Made by a program: the position numbers and the translations under genes
Part shown: in pieces, positions 24,012 to 34,013 of the stretch
How the letters are laid out: each line of letters begins with the position of its first letter
Numbering within the stretch: position 1 is the first letter of the stretch
Assembly (NCBI GenBank): GCA_029964075.1
Contig: CM057147.1
Span: 22,155,513-22,219,512 of the forward strand
Reading direction: 5' to 3'
Source of the DNA: Patiria pectinifera
Taxonomy: Eukaryota; Echinodermata; Asteroidea; Valvatida; Asterinidae
Length of the DNA: 64,000 nucleotides
Notes under the pieces: model-generated
What the model was told of the DNA's origin: nothing
The model's input: only the letters and a program-made list of their open reading frames with translations
Database searches by the model: none

Positions 24012-24568
24012 GTCCCCGCTCAATCTTGCTCCTGGCTGTTTAAGGCAGGCCACACAGCACCATCCACTGTTCCTACACAACCGAGTCCATAGATGCTTTC
24101 TACTGCAGCCATCTTGGAGGTGCGAGCTTTTGTTTCATAGTGTCTGCAAGAGTAGACCACTCGTGCATTCATTGTTGCTCAACAACAAATAACCAAAATT
24201 ATATAACTGACATACAGAATCCTTGTCATTCGATTGTTGGGACTCACATCACGTGACATACGTTATTGCTCCCATTCACGCCGGGGCTCAAAAAGTCCCA
24301 TTTGCCCATGGGGAATGGGTTTTACTATTCAACAGTTAGGATCAGCCTTGTTCCATGACGCGGCACTTGTGTGCAAATGCATGCTGGTGTGCGTGTTGAG
24401 CGTAGCGCGTATTGTTCCAAAGAGCCAGCACTACAGAGTCGGGTTGAAACATTTCGTGAAGGGGTGCTTTGGTAGAGAGAAATACATTTTCCACCAATTC
24501 TGTATTGAAATAAAAAATTCAAATATATCAAATGACAAGGATCTATATGTCAGTTATATAAAATAAAT

Positions 24569-24694
24569 ATTGAGTGGCTTTAAATTGTGAAATGGGAGGA
24601 ATATTATCACTCGGTAAAATCTGGATTTTTCCATTAAAAGTCCAGATCTTACCTTGCGATAATATTCCTCCCATACCACTCTGAGCCACTCAAT
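24569..24694. repeat. Inverted repeat of 126 bases
   Basis: ATTGAGTGGCTTT and ATGGGAGGAATATTATC at the left face GATAATATTCCTCCCAT and GAGCCACTCAAT at the right, with ATCTGGA/TCCAGAT in the middle. Confidence 0.85.
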
Positions 24695-25000
24695 ACATGT
24701 ATTTTTTATAGCACCTCAATGATGGCTGCTAAAAGCAAAAGACCATATGGCCTAAAGGCAAAAATATGGTTGTCTGTGTACCAAAGGTGTTGTATACCAC
24801 ATAGACTCTACATATGCCACTAAACCCCACCCAGCCTCCCCAATCAAATGTGAGAACAAAAAACAAGTACGCTCCTTTTATCTGATACTCATTTCCAGCT
24901 GCATGGGTTGTGTTGACACAATATGCTTTACACGAGTCAATCACTAAATAACAAAGCTCAAGTAAACAGAAACATGTTTTGTCAATACACCAAGTTTGGT

Positions 25001-25006
25001 TTTATT
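25001..25006 (-). terminator. AATAAA poly(A) signal after the SECIS
   Basis: TTTATT on the plus strand is AATAAA on the minus strand, 63 bases beyond the SECIS. It is the likely 3' end signal of the SELENOM transcript, with cleavage probably near 24980. Confidence 0.6.
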
Positions 25007-25068
25007 TTCTAACTCCTATATTGCCATCACAAAAAGCAAGTCCCGCCAGCTTTTGATGTTTCCTCCGC

Positions 25069-25158
25069 ATTTGCAATATTTCAGATCGATTCGTCAGTCA
25101 GCCACCCTCTGGTGATCAGTTTAGGTGGCCAACGTCATACGCTGAAGCCTTTGCAAAT
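25069..25158 (-). promoter_or_regulatory. SECIS element (form 2) for SELENOM
   Basis: On the minus strand, ATGA (25135-25138) is followed by GTTGGCCACCT, which pairs over 11 positions (three G-U) with GGGTGGCTGAC at 25097-25107. The 3' partner TGAC of the G.A/A.G quartet sits at 25093-25096. The apical loop starts with AAA and contains a three-pair mini-stem CTG/CAG, which makes it form 2. Below the quartet, TTCAG pairs with CTGAA and ATTTGCAA with TTGCAAAT as helix I. This has every part of a eukaryotic SECIS and lies on the same strand as SELENOM, about 1.5 kb after its stop. Confidence 0.9.
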
Positions 25159-25527
25159 CCAAAGAACACATTTTCAAAAGCTGATCTGGACAAGCTTTCC
25201 TTCCAAAAATAGTTACATTTGAACATTTCGAAAAAATACATACCATTGAAAATCCATGAATCCCAAATGCAATATCGCCAGTGGGTACATACAGTGTACT
25301 TAAAAGTAATATTATGGTAAAAAAAAGTATTGCTTTGTGTAAAAATTTGATCATGATCTTAATAATTAACCTGATGGTCATCCATTTGCATTCGTTCACT
25401 GATTTGTTTTATGAAATTTCAGAACTTACTGTTAATGTATAATAAGCATTCAAGTTGCTGCGTCCCTAGACAGTGACACACATATTCAGTGTAATGCAGG
25501 AGATGTTGGCAGATAGATCTCTGCAAA

Positions 25528-25727
25528 GTGAATTTATGTAAGTTTTTAAAGTTGAACAAAGAATTTGACTGCAGCGGGGTTAGAACTTGTGACCACTGGA
25601 TTGCCGTTCCGGCACTCTACCAACTGAGCTATCCAGCCCTATGTTGGCGGTTCCCATTTTGTCAATGTCTTTGTTCAAGGGGCGCTAGAAGCCTGCTCCA
25701 GTCAATTTCTTTGTTCAACTTTGAAAA
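25528..25727 (-). mobile_element. tRNA-derived SINE, second family
   Basis: On the minus strand: AGGGCTGGATAGCTCAGTTG, then GTAGAGTGCCGG and a decayed B box, framed by TTTGTTCAACTTT. It lies within the inferred SELENOM 3'UTR, between stop and SECIS. The sister copy is at 31140-31302. Confidence 0.85.
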
Positions 25728-26671
25728 AATTATTTCATTGCGCCTACTCAGTTTCCCTTTTCGGCTTATTTTTTAGTTCATTGAAAAAGAGAAATACTTC
25801 CGAAGAGAACCAACCAGAGAAAGAACAATTTCTCTTTGAGAATTGTGCACTTGTGCATGCAACTTCTCTTAATTACTCTGTTTTCTCCACTTTGCAAGAG
25901 TCTCGGATTGTTATTTTCAGTCAAAGTTCATGGCTTAAACTGCATCTAGAATTGGAAATTCAAGCATTTCTTTACCAGACAATGAACTCGTTTCGACTTA
26001 AGGGGGCGTGACAAGTCCATATGCTACTAAAGCACCTATGCCTGTATATTATCAACATTTTACCATTGCTGCTGCTATTATTGACGTTCACATGTACATG
26101 TAGCTAATGAAAACAGTGGTGAGTGGCAGATAGTCAATGCAAAAATATGTTTGCAGAAAATGAGTGAGATAAACGAATATTAAATAAACTCGAGTGAATT
26201 TAACATGCTCAAAATTAGTTTTAAAAATCAATATCATGCAGTGTATGAGTTTTTAAAGTTGTTAGTATTGAACAAAACTTAGTATTGAACAAAGATACTA
26301 ATTTAACAAGGGGATACAACATGCTGTTTTTTAAACCCAATGACTGAAATGTAGTTTTGACCACTACCGACTGCTTCTGACATTTTGTTCAAAAGTTCAA
26401 TGTTCCCGATTTCGAGACAAAAAGGTTCACGTCACTGCAGAAAAATACAGCCACATGTATTCAATGACAGTAACCGGGCGACTGAATACAATGCATAATA
26501 ACAAATGAGATTTCACACATTTTTCAAGTACAGAAACCAATTCTTAACATTACGTGACAAAAGCAACGGTACTGAGTTGATCAAATTAACATCATGAATG
26601 GCAAATTGCAATTTGGAAAAAATAAGACAAAAAGAACTCAAAGAATTAAGAAAACCCACCCGACATGCACA

Positions 26672-26863
26672 TTATAGCTCATCCTTTTGTTCCTCAGTAT
26701 CCTCAGCAGGCTCTTCCTCCTCCTCCTTAGTTTCTTTGGGGAGGTAGGGTCCTTCTAAGAATTCTTCGGGAACTTCTTCATCATGGGAGCCCTTTTTGTA
26801 GAAGCCCAAGCTATTGAACAGGTCGTTGATTTCAGCTCGCTTGAAGGTTTTAAGACCAATTCG
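26672..26863 (-). CDS. SELENOM: SELENOM exon 4: C terminus with KDEL
   Basis: The acceptor is TTAATTACAG. The 64 codons, including TAA, read RIGLKTFKRAEINDLFNSLG, FYKKGSHDEEVPEEFLEGPY, then a Glu-rich tail and EEQKDEL. EIN.L...LGFYKK and VPEEF match the family's last helix. The canonical KDEL points to COPI-dependent retrieval to the ER. Mammalian proteins end in a weaker, non-KDEL tail. The acidic run before KDEL could bind calcium, but that is inference. Confidence 0.93.
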   Translation of the reverse strand, partial: RIGLKTFKRAEINDLFNSLGFYKKGSHDEEVPEEFLEGPYLPKETKEEEEEPAEDTEEQKDEL

Positions 26864-26894
26864 CTGTAATTAACCAAGAAAATCATTTATCAAA

Positions 26895-27435
26895 TTTGAT
26901 TCATAAATACGTGAGACAGTTTACCCATTCCTATTGGTCGAGAGCCTGTCACGTGGCCGGTTTTAAATGGTTAATAAAGACCGGCTGGCTGGTATTAGAC
27001 ACTTTTCCAGTGTCACATGAACTTTGGACTCCTATGAAATCCGGTGCCAGTACCGTTTTATTGGTTGAACGTTCATAATCCTCACATAGGCATGCACAAT
27101 ACTACCAATGAGTCAGTATTACGTAGTCCTAAATTTACACTACACCGGCATATCTGCATTCTGCACAACATCACGCAGTAAACGCGCACCAATCTACATA
27201 TAAGGAGTTCTTTACAACTACTCGCGAGAGGGCAATATCATAGCATAGCTAGAGGGGTGTTTCGAAAAACATGAAGTAAAATTGTTGAACAAAATCGTTT
27301 GAAATTTATAATTTTGACTTGTTTTGACTTTTGGACCGAATAGTTTAGATTTTTTTCCGGCGAGGGTCATCATCAGCATCCAGACTCCAACCGGTCTTAA
27401 ATATTGTGTTTAATACCGGCCAAGCACACATGAGT
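26895..27435 (-). mobile_element. Hairpin-headed repeat element, inverted copy
   Basis: CCCATTCCTATTGGTCGAGA, TTTTCCAGTGTCACATGAAC and AACCGGTCTTAAATATTG match 20331-20955 in reverse. It lies in SELENOM intron 3, about 30 bases from exon 4. A further fragment is at 56060-56150. Confidence 0.8.
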
Positions 27436-27587
27436 GACACTGACATGAGTGCACTACATGTACATGTAGGTAGGACGTGCGGCTGGGGCATGCAGTGTGG
27501 CGCTGGAGAAGAGCATCTGATGTTGCCTGCATAGGCAGTGGGCTTGGCCTAATGGAATTAGTCTACTCAGAAACCGAGCCAATTACT

Positions 27588-27730
27588 TTCAATGGACTCT
27601 GTGCACAAGTACCCCCTCAACGTCTGCAAAGAGAGAGCTGGGGGAGACCACTGGAATGGAAGTTTGAACGCATTTCCATCAGCACTTGACACTCAAGTGA
27701 GGAGTGGACGCAACTGGTCTGAGCTCACTG
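27588..27730 (+). repeat. Coding-like repeat fragment
   Basis: TGTGCACAAGTACCCCCTCA and GGGGAGACCACTGGAATGG recur at 58325-58465. One shared frame reads CAQVPPQRLQRESWGRPLEW here. The source is unknown; it may be an old transposon protein. Confidence 0.55.
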
Positions 27731-27943
27731 AGAATAAAATTAGTTGTGCATATGTACTTCAATACATACTTGCACAAACCAGTACACGCATATGTGCTCT
27801 TCCCAACGGGGTTTTCGAGATAGAGTGGTATAAAAATGCCATCTACATTGTACTGTCTGTGCATGGAGTCCAGACTCCATACAATAATTCATTTGACACT
27901 TCACTGCTAAAACCAGCAACGATAAAATTACGAAAACTGAAAG

Positions 27944-28105
27944 AAAATAATAATAATAATAATAATAATCGGCATTTAAGAACGCTCTTTTTAGTACACT
28001 AAATCACAATTTAACATTCCAAATACCATCTCAGCTGCTGCCTGTTAGGTGCAAGGAAGCTAAATCAATCACATAACCATCTCTGCCCTCACAGGTACCC
28101 ATTTA
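27944..28105 (-). mobile_element. SINE fragment, same family as 22345
   Basis: Reversed (TTA)n, then AAGGAAGCTAAATCAATCAC and CCTCACAGGTACCCATTTA, in SELENOM intron 3. Confidence 0.7.
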
Positions 28106-28190
28106 GAGTGGTATAAAAATGCCATCTACATATCTAAACAAAAACGTTTACCCCAAAATAAATCTGAAGTTATGAAAACACTGAGCCTAC

Positions 28191-28269
28191 CTTAATAATA
28201 GAGCCTTCCTTGTCTAGCAGCAGTAAATCAGGATCTGCCCCACCAATATGCTTGAAAGGTATATTATGG
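28191..28269 (-). CDS. SELENOM: SELENOM exon 3: thioredoxin-fold core
   Basis: The acceptor CTTTCCAG and donor GTAGGC bound 79 bases. One base completes a Leu codon, then 26 codons read HNIPFKHIGGADPDLLLLDK and EGSIIK. The GADP-(E/D)-L core is diagnostic for SELENOM and its relative SELENOF. Phase 1 in and phase 0 out agree with the neighbouring exons. Confidence 0.92.
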
Positions 28270-28356
28270 CTGGAAAGGAAGGTTGTAGTTAAGGAAAATT
28301 GGTTCAACTTTAGGCAGCTTATTCAGAAATTGTACTCAAGGAATAACTGTGGCAAT

Positions 28357-28754
28357 ACATTGGAACGCCGCTATAACGAACATCGCGGGATCCACAGAAA
28401 AAAATATTCTTAATAGCGATCATTTGGTATAGTTATTTTAAGCTGCCGGAGCTCCAGTACTCACTTTTCAAAAAATAAATAACACGCCCTGGTGGTTACC
28501 GGTACTGAAAGACGACTTTGAACATGTGCCAACTATTGATTTATGTAATTACACAGTTTTTGAGCTTACTACCTAGGCAGCAACGTGTATCTTTCCCCCT
28601 CTATTCCTTGAGGAAATAATAGCCACTTGTCGCTCTTCTGTTGACATTTTTCAACAACAATGTTCGTTAAAAAATTAAAAGGGAGCCAAGGACAATGTTC
28701 ATTATAGCCAAATGTTCGGTATAGCAGTGTTCGATGTAGTGACGTTCCACTGTA
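28357..28754. mobile_element. pogo/Tigger-like non-autonomous element
   Basis: The ends are inverted: TGGAACGCCGCTATAACGAA on the left and GTTCGATGTAGTGACGTTCCA on the right, flanked by TA. An inner pair GAACATTG/AATGTTC is present. No transposase frame. It lies in SELENOM intron 2. Confidence 0.75.
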
Positions 28755-30138
28755 CTACATGTATCGAGTGGTAGATCAAAATGGTTACCAATATGTTAAC
28801 CGTCTATCCCCCAAACCGAGAGCACTAGTTATTTGAATACTTCAAGTTCCATACATATACACGTATTTAGACAAAATGAACCAGCACAAACACTGTGTAG
28901 TCACTTTTCAGCAGACAAATTCAGATTACAGTACAAAATTTGACTGAGCTTCCATTTGTTTTTCAAAAACAGTGAAACATCTGAAAATATTCTATATCCC
29001 ATCCAACTGTTTTGTGGATCTTTGTTGGCCAATAACCAGAGCTATTCCTTTCACTCATTCAATGACAACTGAAATCTGCATTTTCAATTCATAACAAAAG
29101 CCAGTAGTGTGTATAAAATTACGTTCATGTGATGCGAACACCCAATATTGAATTCACATCTCCCCAGTGCATAAATATCCACCATAAAAATGTACACGTA
29201 TGTAAACATTAAAGACAGATGGTTGTTTAAATTTTAATGCTATGCTGAGTGGTACTAGTGCTCCCATAAGCACCATGCATACTAAACCAAGGTCGACTGA
29301 GCAACCCTAACATTAACAGAATTTTCACAACTCATTACAAACAACTTATTAAAATATTATGAAATGATTGAGAGCTTTTTGTCACTGAAGTGCTACAGTA
29401 CCTGCTTCAGTATTTTTCTAATAACTTTTCTGCTCACCGAAAGAATGCGTGTACAAACAAATTGTCTGAATCTGATAATGTGGATAAATAAATGAAAATT
29501 ACTCAAATAATTCCACAATTCTTGTTAAGGGACCAAATGAACTTGAAACAAACAAATATCAAAAAGAAAAATGAAACGTTTTTTGAAAAATTGCTAATCT
29601 GTGGGATAAAACAAACACGTCAAACAGACTTCCTTGTTCGGTGTAGGTTATATGGGGGAGGGAAGGTTTACCAATCCCCCCTGCCCCCCACAAAATTTCA
29701 ATTTGCCAGACGGCCGTGCTGATGGTTAAGCCACATCAGCATACAGCAGGCCGTGTGCAGTGTGTTGATCAGCCACCCCACCCTTCTTCCCCCTCCCCCA
29801 CCCTCCTTATTTTTTTTGGGGGGGGAGGGGTGTTTTTTAAAAAAAATACTCCAGACACCAGTCAGGGTAGATGCATTTATACTCTTTAAATTGTGTTTTT
29901 CTGTCTCTGTATATATTTCAGTCTGGAGATCTGCCACCTGAAACGCTGGTGTACATCTATGGTGAAATTGTGAATCAATAGTGGTGCTTAAAAGCAGGAC
30001 TTTTGTCCTCAAAACTGGAGGTGGGTAATTCCAGCGTTATGAGAGGAAGTGTAATGTCCATGACAGAGTTAATTAACCATCTAAATAATGATTCTGAGAA
30101 ATGCTCCAAAAATCTAGTATGTAATCTCCTAGACCATT
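28755..30138. other. SELENOM intron 2, no other feature recognised
   Basis: AT-rich, with a G/C-tract segment at 29780-29830 (CCCTCCCCCACCC facing GGGGGGGAGGGG) that could fold. No exon. Confidence 0.4.
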
Positions 30139-30406
30139 TAAGGCCAAACAAAAATGCTTCTGCACTTCCGATTACATGGCATTTGAAAATAGGGTAGGTA
30201 GGTAGGGAAATTTTCTTTTTTTACCAAATTTTTTTGTGTACGATCATATGGAGGCATCTGCGTGTAGTCAAGGGTAAAAGGTACGGTAGAAATTGATGGT
30301 TTTGGGTGTTTTTTCCATTTTCCCCATAACAAAATTAGGGTACGGGCTGTCAGAATAGGGTAGGTAGGGAAACCAGATGCAGAACTATTGCTTTTTTCCG
30401 GCCTAA
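30139..30406 (+). mobile_element. TTAGGCC MITE family 2, second copy
   Basis: Starts TTAAGGCCAAACAAAAATGC and ends CCGGCCTAA. It matches 8266-8532 along its length. It lies in SELENOM intron 2. Confidence 0.85.
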
Positions 30407-31139
30407 TATGTAAGGGGCTGAACCTGTGTTCACAGGAACGGAGTGCCCATCTCTCTTTGAAGCGATTGGGGCATGAAATGCTGCTGTGTGGGGATCGCCA
30501 CACCTCCTCCACAGAAATATATAAATGTATACCATTTGTAAAATACATTTTCAGGTTTATTCACTGAGCTCTTAACCAGTTAGCGCCGGCAATATTTTGA
30601 CAAGAACGGAATGAGGTGCGGGATTACTTTTCACACAACCTCAAGCCAGGCGGGTTGAAGCCATCACTCTCAGGCAACACGCTCATACTTCCGACCTCGC
30701 TCAATGCGAGCGGGTCACTCACAGATATTTCTGGCTTCGCTCCCTGTGTGCTTATCCGTCATCCGTTCCAAATACCGCAAAACCTTTGCGTGTATACACG
30801 GCCTCCGGCGCAAACTGGTTAAATGCTCTCACATAGGCCTAACGCTGGAAATGCACAGAAACAAATGTCTAGCACAGTGTTTCAGATGGCATGAGTTCCT
30901 GACTAGATCAAACATTTATATGCATGGCAGGAAATTCCGATTCAATGCACTTAATTCTCAGTCAACAACTATGTTTCCTTTGGTGGTTAATTGAAATATT
31001 TGTGAAAAAAATGCAGTATCCTCTCTGAGTGATCCTCATTTGCTATTTCCCTGGTGTACAGCACTGCTAATGTTGCTAGCAGTAGCATTGTGACTTTATT
31101 TGGGCGTGATCCCTGGCTACATGGCATATATTTAATTCA

Positions 31140-31302
31140 TGGCTTTTGACTGGGGTCCCTTAAACAAAGACACTGACAAAATGGGGAACTACCAGTACTC
31201 AGTAGGGCTAGACAGCAAAGTTAGTAGAGCACCAGTACGGCAATACGGAGGTCGCGGTTCAAACCCCGCTCTAGTCAGTTTCTTTGTTCAACTTTAAAAA
31301 CT
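31140..31302 (+). mobile_element. tRNA-derived SINE, second family, sister copy
   Basis: GTAGGGCTAGACAGCAAAGT, GTAGAGCACC and B box GGTTCAAACCC, then TTTCTTTGTTCAACTTTAAA. It lies in SELENOM intron 2, about 30 bases from the selenocysteine exon. Confidence 0.85.
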
Positions 31303-31330
31303 TGTTGCAAATAACATGAAAGGATACTAC

Positions 31331-31398
31331 AGGGGCAGATCATGGGTTACAAATGCCTTGACTTCAGGCAGTCGGTTCAGCTGTCATCCACTGCAGCT
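31331..31398 (-). CDS. SELENOM: SELENOM exon 2: selenocysteine exon (C-S-G-U)
   Basis: The acceptor TTTTCCAG and donor GTAGTA bound 68 bases: 22 codons plus two bases. The reading is SCSG-U-QLNRLPEVKAFVTHD, then LP. U is TGA at 31384-31386. Directly after the TGA the frame stays open and matches the family motif QLNRL.EVKAFV, so the TGA is read through as selenocysteine, not a true stop. Known orthologues have C-G-G-U; here the second residue is Ser. The Tyr usually found after DLPL appears to be missing at the junction with exon 3. Confidence 0.93.
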
Positions 31399-32200
31399 CT
31401 GGAAAATAAGAACATCAGACAGAATTAATAAATTTTCCCTGCGATAGAACTGTACATTTTAATCTCTCTTCAAATACTGACACTGATTTGTTATAACGGC
31501 TGTGCCCAATGTACTGAATATTCAAATATTCGCTCCTCCATCGAATATCCAGATTAGTATTTTTCCAATTTGATATTGCACATGCCAGTCAGAAAGTGCA
31601 TGCATACGCCTTGGTTTGAATGTGCATGTATCGATCAGGAAGTAAACGATCCACTGATCAGGATTTGCTTGATCATTGAGCTTTAAATATGTTAACAAAA
31701 TCATGTATGGATTATTTATTTTTTTGTCTGCCGTGTTTCAAATATTCTAACATTTGATTGAATTCAAGTTTGAATAATCAAATACTATATTATTCGAAAA
31801 TGCCCAGCCCTATACTATTGTATCGTAAAGCATCAACTTGATCAAGTACATGTATTTACTTATTGAACCATCTTTTATTCCAATTTCCGTCATTATTTTT
31901 TCAGACTGAAGAAATTGCTTTCAAATGCTTGCAAAAACCACTGCGATACTTGTAAACAATGCATGCCTGCAAAAAGTATGAAACTTGAAGTTTATTAAAA
32001 ATTGGCATTCAGTACAGTAGCCACTCTAACTCGTTTTCACTTTGTGCATGTTTGTGTATGTACACTGCAAGCCAAGGCCTCAAGGCAAGGTGCTATCTTA
32101 CACAAAGATAGACCAAGCACTATTTGGGCGTCAAGTGAAACATAAGACATTTCAATATGACACGACAATGACTAAAAACACTCGGTGTCATCATGCCCAC

Positions 32201-32326
32201 CTCAAGTCTGCCAGAGAAGACCAGCCTTTCCTCTGAACGAGCTCCGTCGCCTGCATCTTCGCCGGCAACAATCACCGTAGCGAACAGACTCAAAACAACC
32301 AGCACTTTCCCCAAGTCCAACGCCAT
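32201..32326 (-). CDS. SELENOM: SELENOM exon 1: signal peptide
   Basis: The exon encodes 42 residues. MALDLGKVLVVLSLFATVIV is a clear hydrophobic signal peptide, with likely cleavage near VAG/EDAG, followed by a short acidic stretch and RLVFSGRLE. The start is the first ATG and gives the expected secretory N terminus. The donor is GTGGGC after a phase 0 Glu codon. The region upstream faces a possible plus-strand gene (see 32327-32615). Confidence 0.9.
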
Positions 32327-32615
32327 GCCTGGCTCTTGCAGGTCCGCCGACCGACCTGAATAATTGTTCGGTGCACGTACGTGCAGACGCAGTAACAGGG
32401 AGAAACTGTGGTCCCAAACTGCCTGCTGATGAGCCGGCCAAGCTAGCTCGCGGAACTACTCAATCAAGTGCTGAAAATTAAAACCAACTGAATAAAATGT
32501 GAAGAGCGACCTCTACCGGCGGGCCTCCGAGCTTCAAGCCACTACACGGCTTGTGTGACTCGGCTTCAGATTCACATTGACAAGCCTTTTAGACATCCGT
32601 AGCCGCAGACAAAAA
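32327..32615. promoter_or_regulatory. Putative shared promoter between SELENOM and a plus-strand transcript
   Basis: The 289 bases between the SELENOM start codon (minus) and a plus-strand ATG at 32616 are richer in CpG than the flanks and hold no recognised repeat. The plus ATG opens a short frame, MSLLALWRCLAKVHVPCRG, that resembles a mitochondrial presequence and could be spliced at the GT at 32652. No TATA box stands out. That both genes start here is inference. Confidence 0.35.
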
Positions 32616-33140
32616 ATGTCTTTGTTAGCACTTTGGCGATGCCTAGCCAAGGTTCATGTGCCATGCCGTGGCTAGATCCCATTGGTCGCATGCACACGTG
32701 TGTTTTTGCGTTGCCCTGTAAAACCTCGAGAGCGACCTCTGTAGTTCCAAATGTTTATAATCTTGAGAGAAATGATAGTAGAATCATTGTCACTATAGCT
32801 CCCTTGACTCCCAGAAAATTCCTTTCAGAGAAGTAGCAATAACTTTATCCTAAATCAAAATTTATCTTAATCACCGTCCCGTGACATTTCTCTTGTAGGC
32901 TTATCCATTATCCAAGTGCATCTGCATCTGTAAGATACTGTGCAAACTCCTTGATTAGGATATCCCTTGATAGCCTATATCAGGATATCCCTTGACATAG
33001 ATATCTTGGTATTCGATGGGTGATTGAATATATGAATATATTTTTTTTCACGGGGGAGGGGGCTCATTTTCTAAGCTGGGGCACAAGGGGAAGGGGAGTT
33101 TGAAGCCATCCAACGGTAGTTCACAAAGTTGGAATTGTGT

Positions 33141-33163
33141 CCGGGGGGGGGGGGGGGGGGGGG
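33141..33163 (+). repeat. Long G homopolymer
   Basis: A run of more than 20 G follows GTGTCC. Such a run can form a G-quadruplex and is error-prone in sequencing. Confidence 0.9.
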
Positions 33164-33273
33164 TCACGTACCGCAACCCCCCTAGTTTGGCCACTCGTGC
33201 ATTCCCGACGAAACTCTAAACTAAAAAAAAGCGCCAAAAAAAAAAAAACACATTGTCCTCACAGCAAGACGGG

Positions 33274-33541
33274 CATGGGCGTCGCCAGGATTTTTTCTAG
33301 AGGGGGGCAAAAAAAAAAAAAATTTGCAAAAAAATGCTTGTATTTCTCAACACATTCTCGATTTATCAGTTTTAGAGGGGGGCAGGGACATTTTGCCCCC
33401 CCCCCAACTCATTAAATTTACACCACTTTTTCTTCGCCCCTTTTTTTTTTTTTTTTTTTTTTTTCTTTTTTTTTTTTTGTTTTTCCAGGGGGGGGGGGGG
33501 CAAGTGCCCCCCCTTGCCCCCCCCCCCTCGCGACGCCCATG
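33274..33541. mobile_element. MITE with CATGGGCGTCGC termini
   Basis: CATGGGCGTCGCCAGGAT at the left and CCTCGCGACGCCCATG at the right are inverted. The interior is mainly A, T, G and C homopolymers. The second copy is at 44121-44351. Confidence 0.88.
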
Positions 33542-33827
33542 AAGACGGGGAGCTATCAGTTTCTGCAGAAAGGCGTCCACATGCCCTTGACATAAAAAAA
33601 CAAACACAGTTTGGAAACTCGTGAACGAATAAAATATTATGCAAATTAGCCGCAAAACCGAGGCTCTCATTGCTCAGCCAGTGTACGACACTGGGGACCG
33701 TTTCTTTTGTTTGATTGTTTTTCCTGTCACAAAGAAGGGGAGTTGAAGGCCCTTTCTTTTGATATATATTATGATCAATGCTAACAATAAATTTGTCATC
33801 CATTGCAGCTTCGCTGTCAGAAATAAG

Positions 33828-34013
33828 AAATATTGAAAGTGAAAAGAACTCGGAATTTTCCGGATGACCCTGCCGAAGTTCCCAAACTTGATTTGATTCA
33901 TCTTGTTGACAGCGACATCACCGCCGCGGCTTTACCAACGTTTTTCAGGGACCGGCTGTGGTGGGGAATAAAACAAATCCACTCGTGGACGAAGACTACA
34001 GATGTTACGAGGG
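33828..34013 (+). CDS. Candidate coding exon, protein not recognised
   Basis: The open frame reads ILKVKRTRNFPDDPAEVPKL, DLIHLVDSDITAAALPTFFR and DRLWWGIKQIHSWTKTTDVT and ends at a good donor (G/GTAAGG) in phase 1. The next candidate exon, at 36222, has the matching phase. The 5' boundary is unsure: all three frames are closed from the obvious acceptor at 33783, so splicing must use a later AG (33827 is one choice), or the assembly has a frameshift. I do not recognise the family. No repeat copy is visible in the window. Confidence 0.4.

Larger units (their letters stand above)
24980..32326 (-). other. SELENOM: Selenoprotein M gene: start codon to poly(A) signal
   Basis: Selenoprotein M is a small thioredoxin-fold oxidoreductase of the ER lumen, linked to redox and calcium balance. 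Four coding exons (32201-32326, 31331-31398, 28191-28269, 26672-26863) join in frame into 154 residues, against about 145 in mammals. Residues 1-22 form a signal peptide. C44-S-G-U47 is the redox motif, with U47 encoded by TGA at 31384-31386. QLNRLPEVKAF, KHIGGADPDLLLL and EINDLFNSLGFYKK are family motifs. An acidic tail ends in KDEL. The 3'UTR is about 1.7 kb, carries a SINE, and has a SECIS element at 25069-25158 and AATAAA at 25001-25006. A gene finder that treats TGA only as stop would truncate or miss this gene. The transcript end is inferred from the AATAAA. Confidence 0.93.

Noticed and set aside
24100-24160. Minus-strand ATG in AAGATGGCTGC as a first exon
   Set aside because: It matches the GACCTTA MITE family, where CTAAGATGGC is part of the terminal repeat.
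25560-25650. tRNA gene candidate
   Set aside because: GGATAGCTCAGTTGGTAGAG is the head of a SINE; the B box is decayed and no full cloverleaf forms.
25890-25940. Another SECIS-like segment on the minus strand (ATGAACTTTG with CAAAGTGGAG)
   Set aside because: Only six pairs form before mismatches, and there is no proper helix I. The element at 25069-25158 is far better.
31200-31270. tRNA gene candidate
   Set aside because: It has a good B box but is the SINE sister copy with a broken A box and the SINE flanks.
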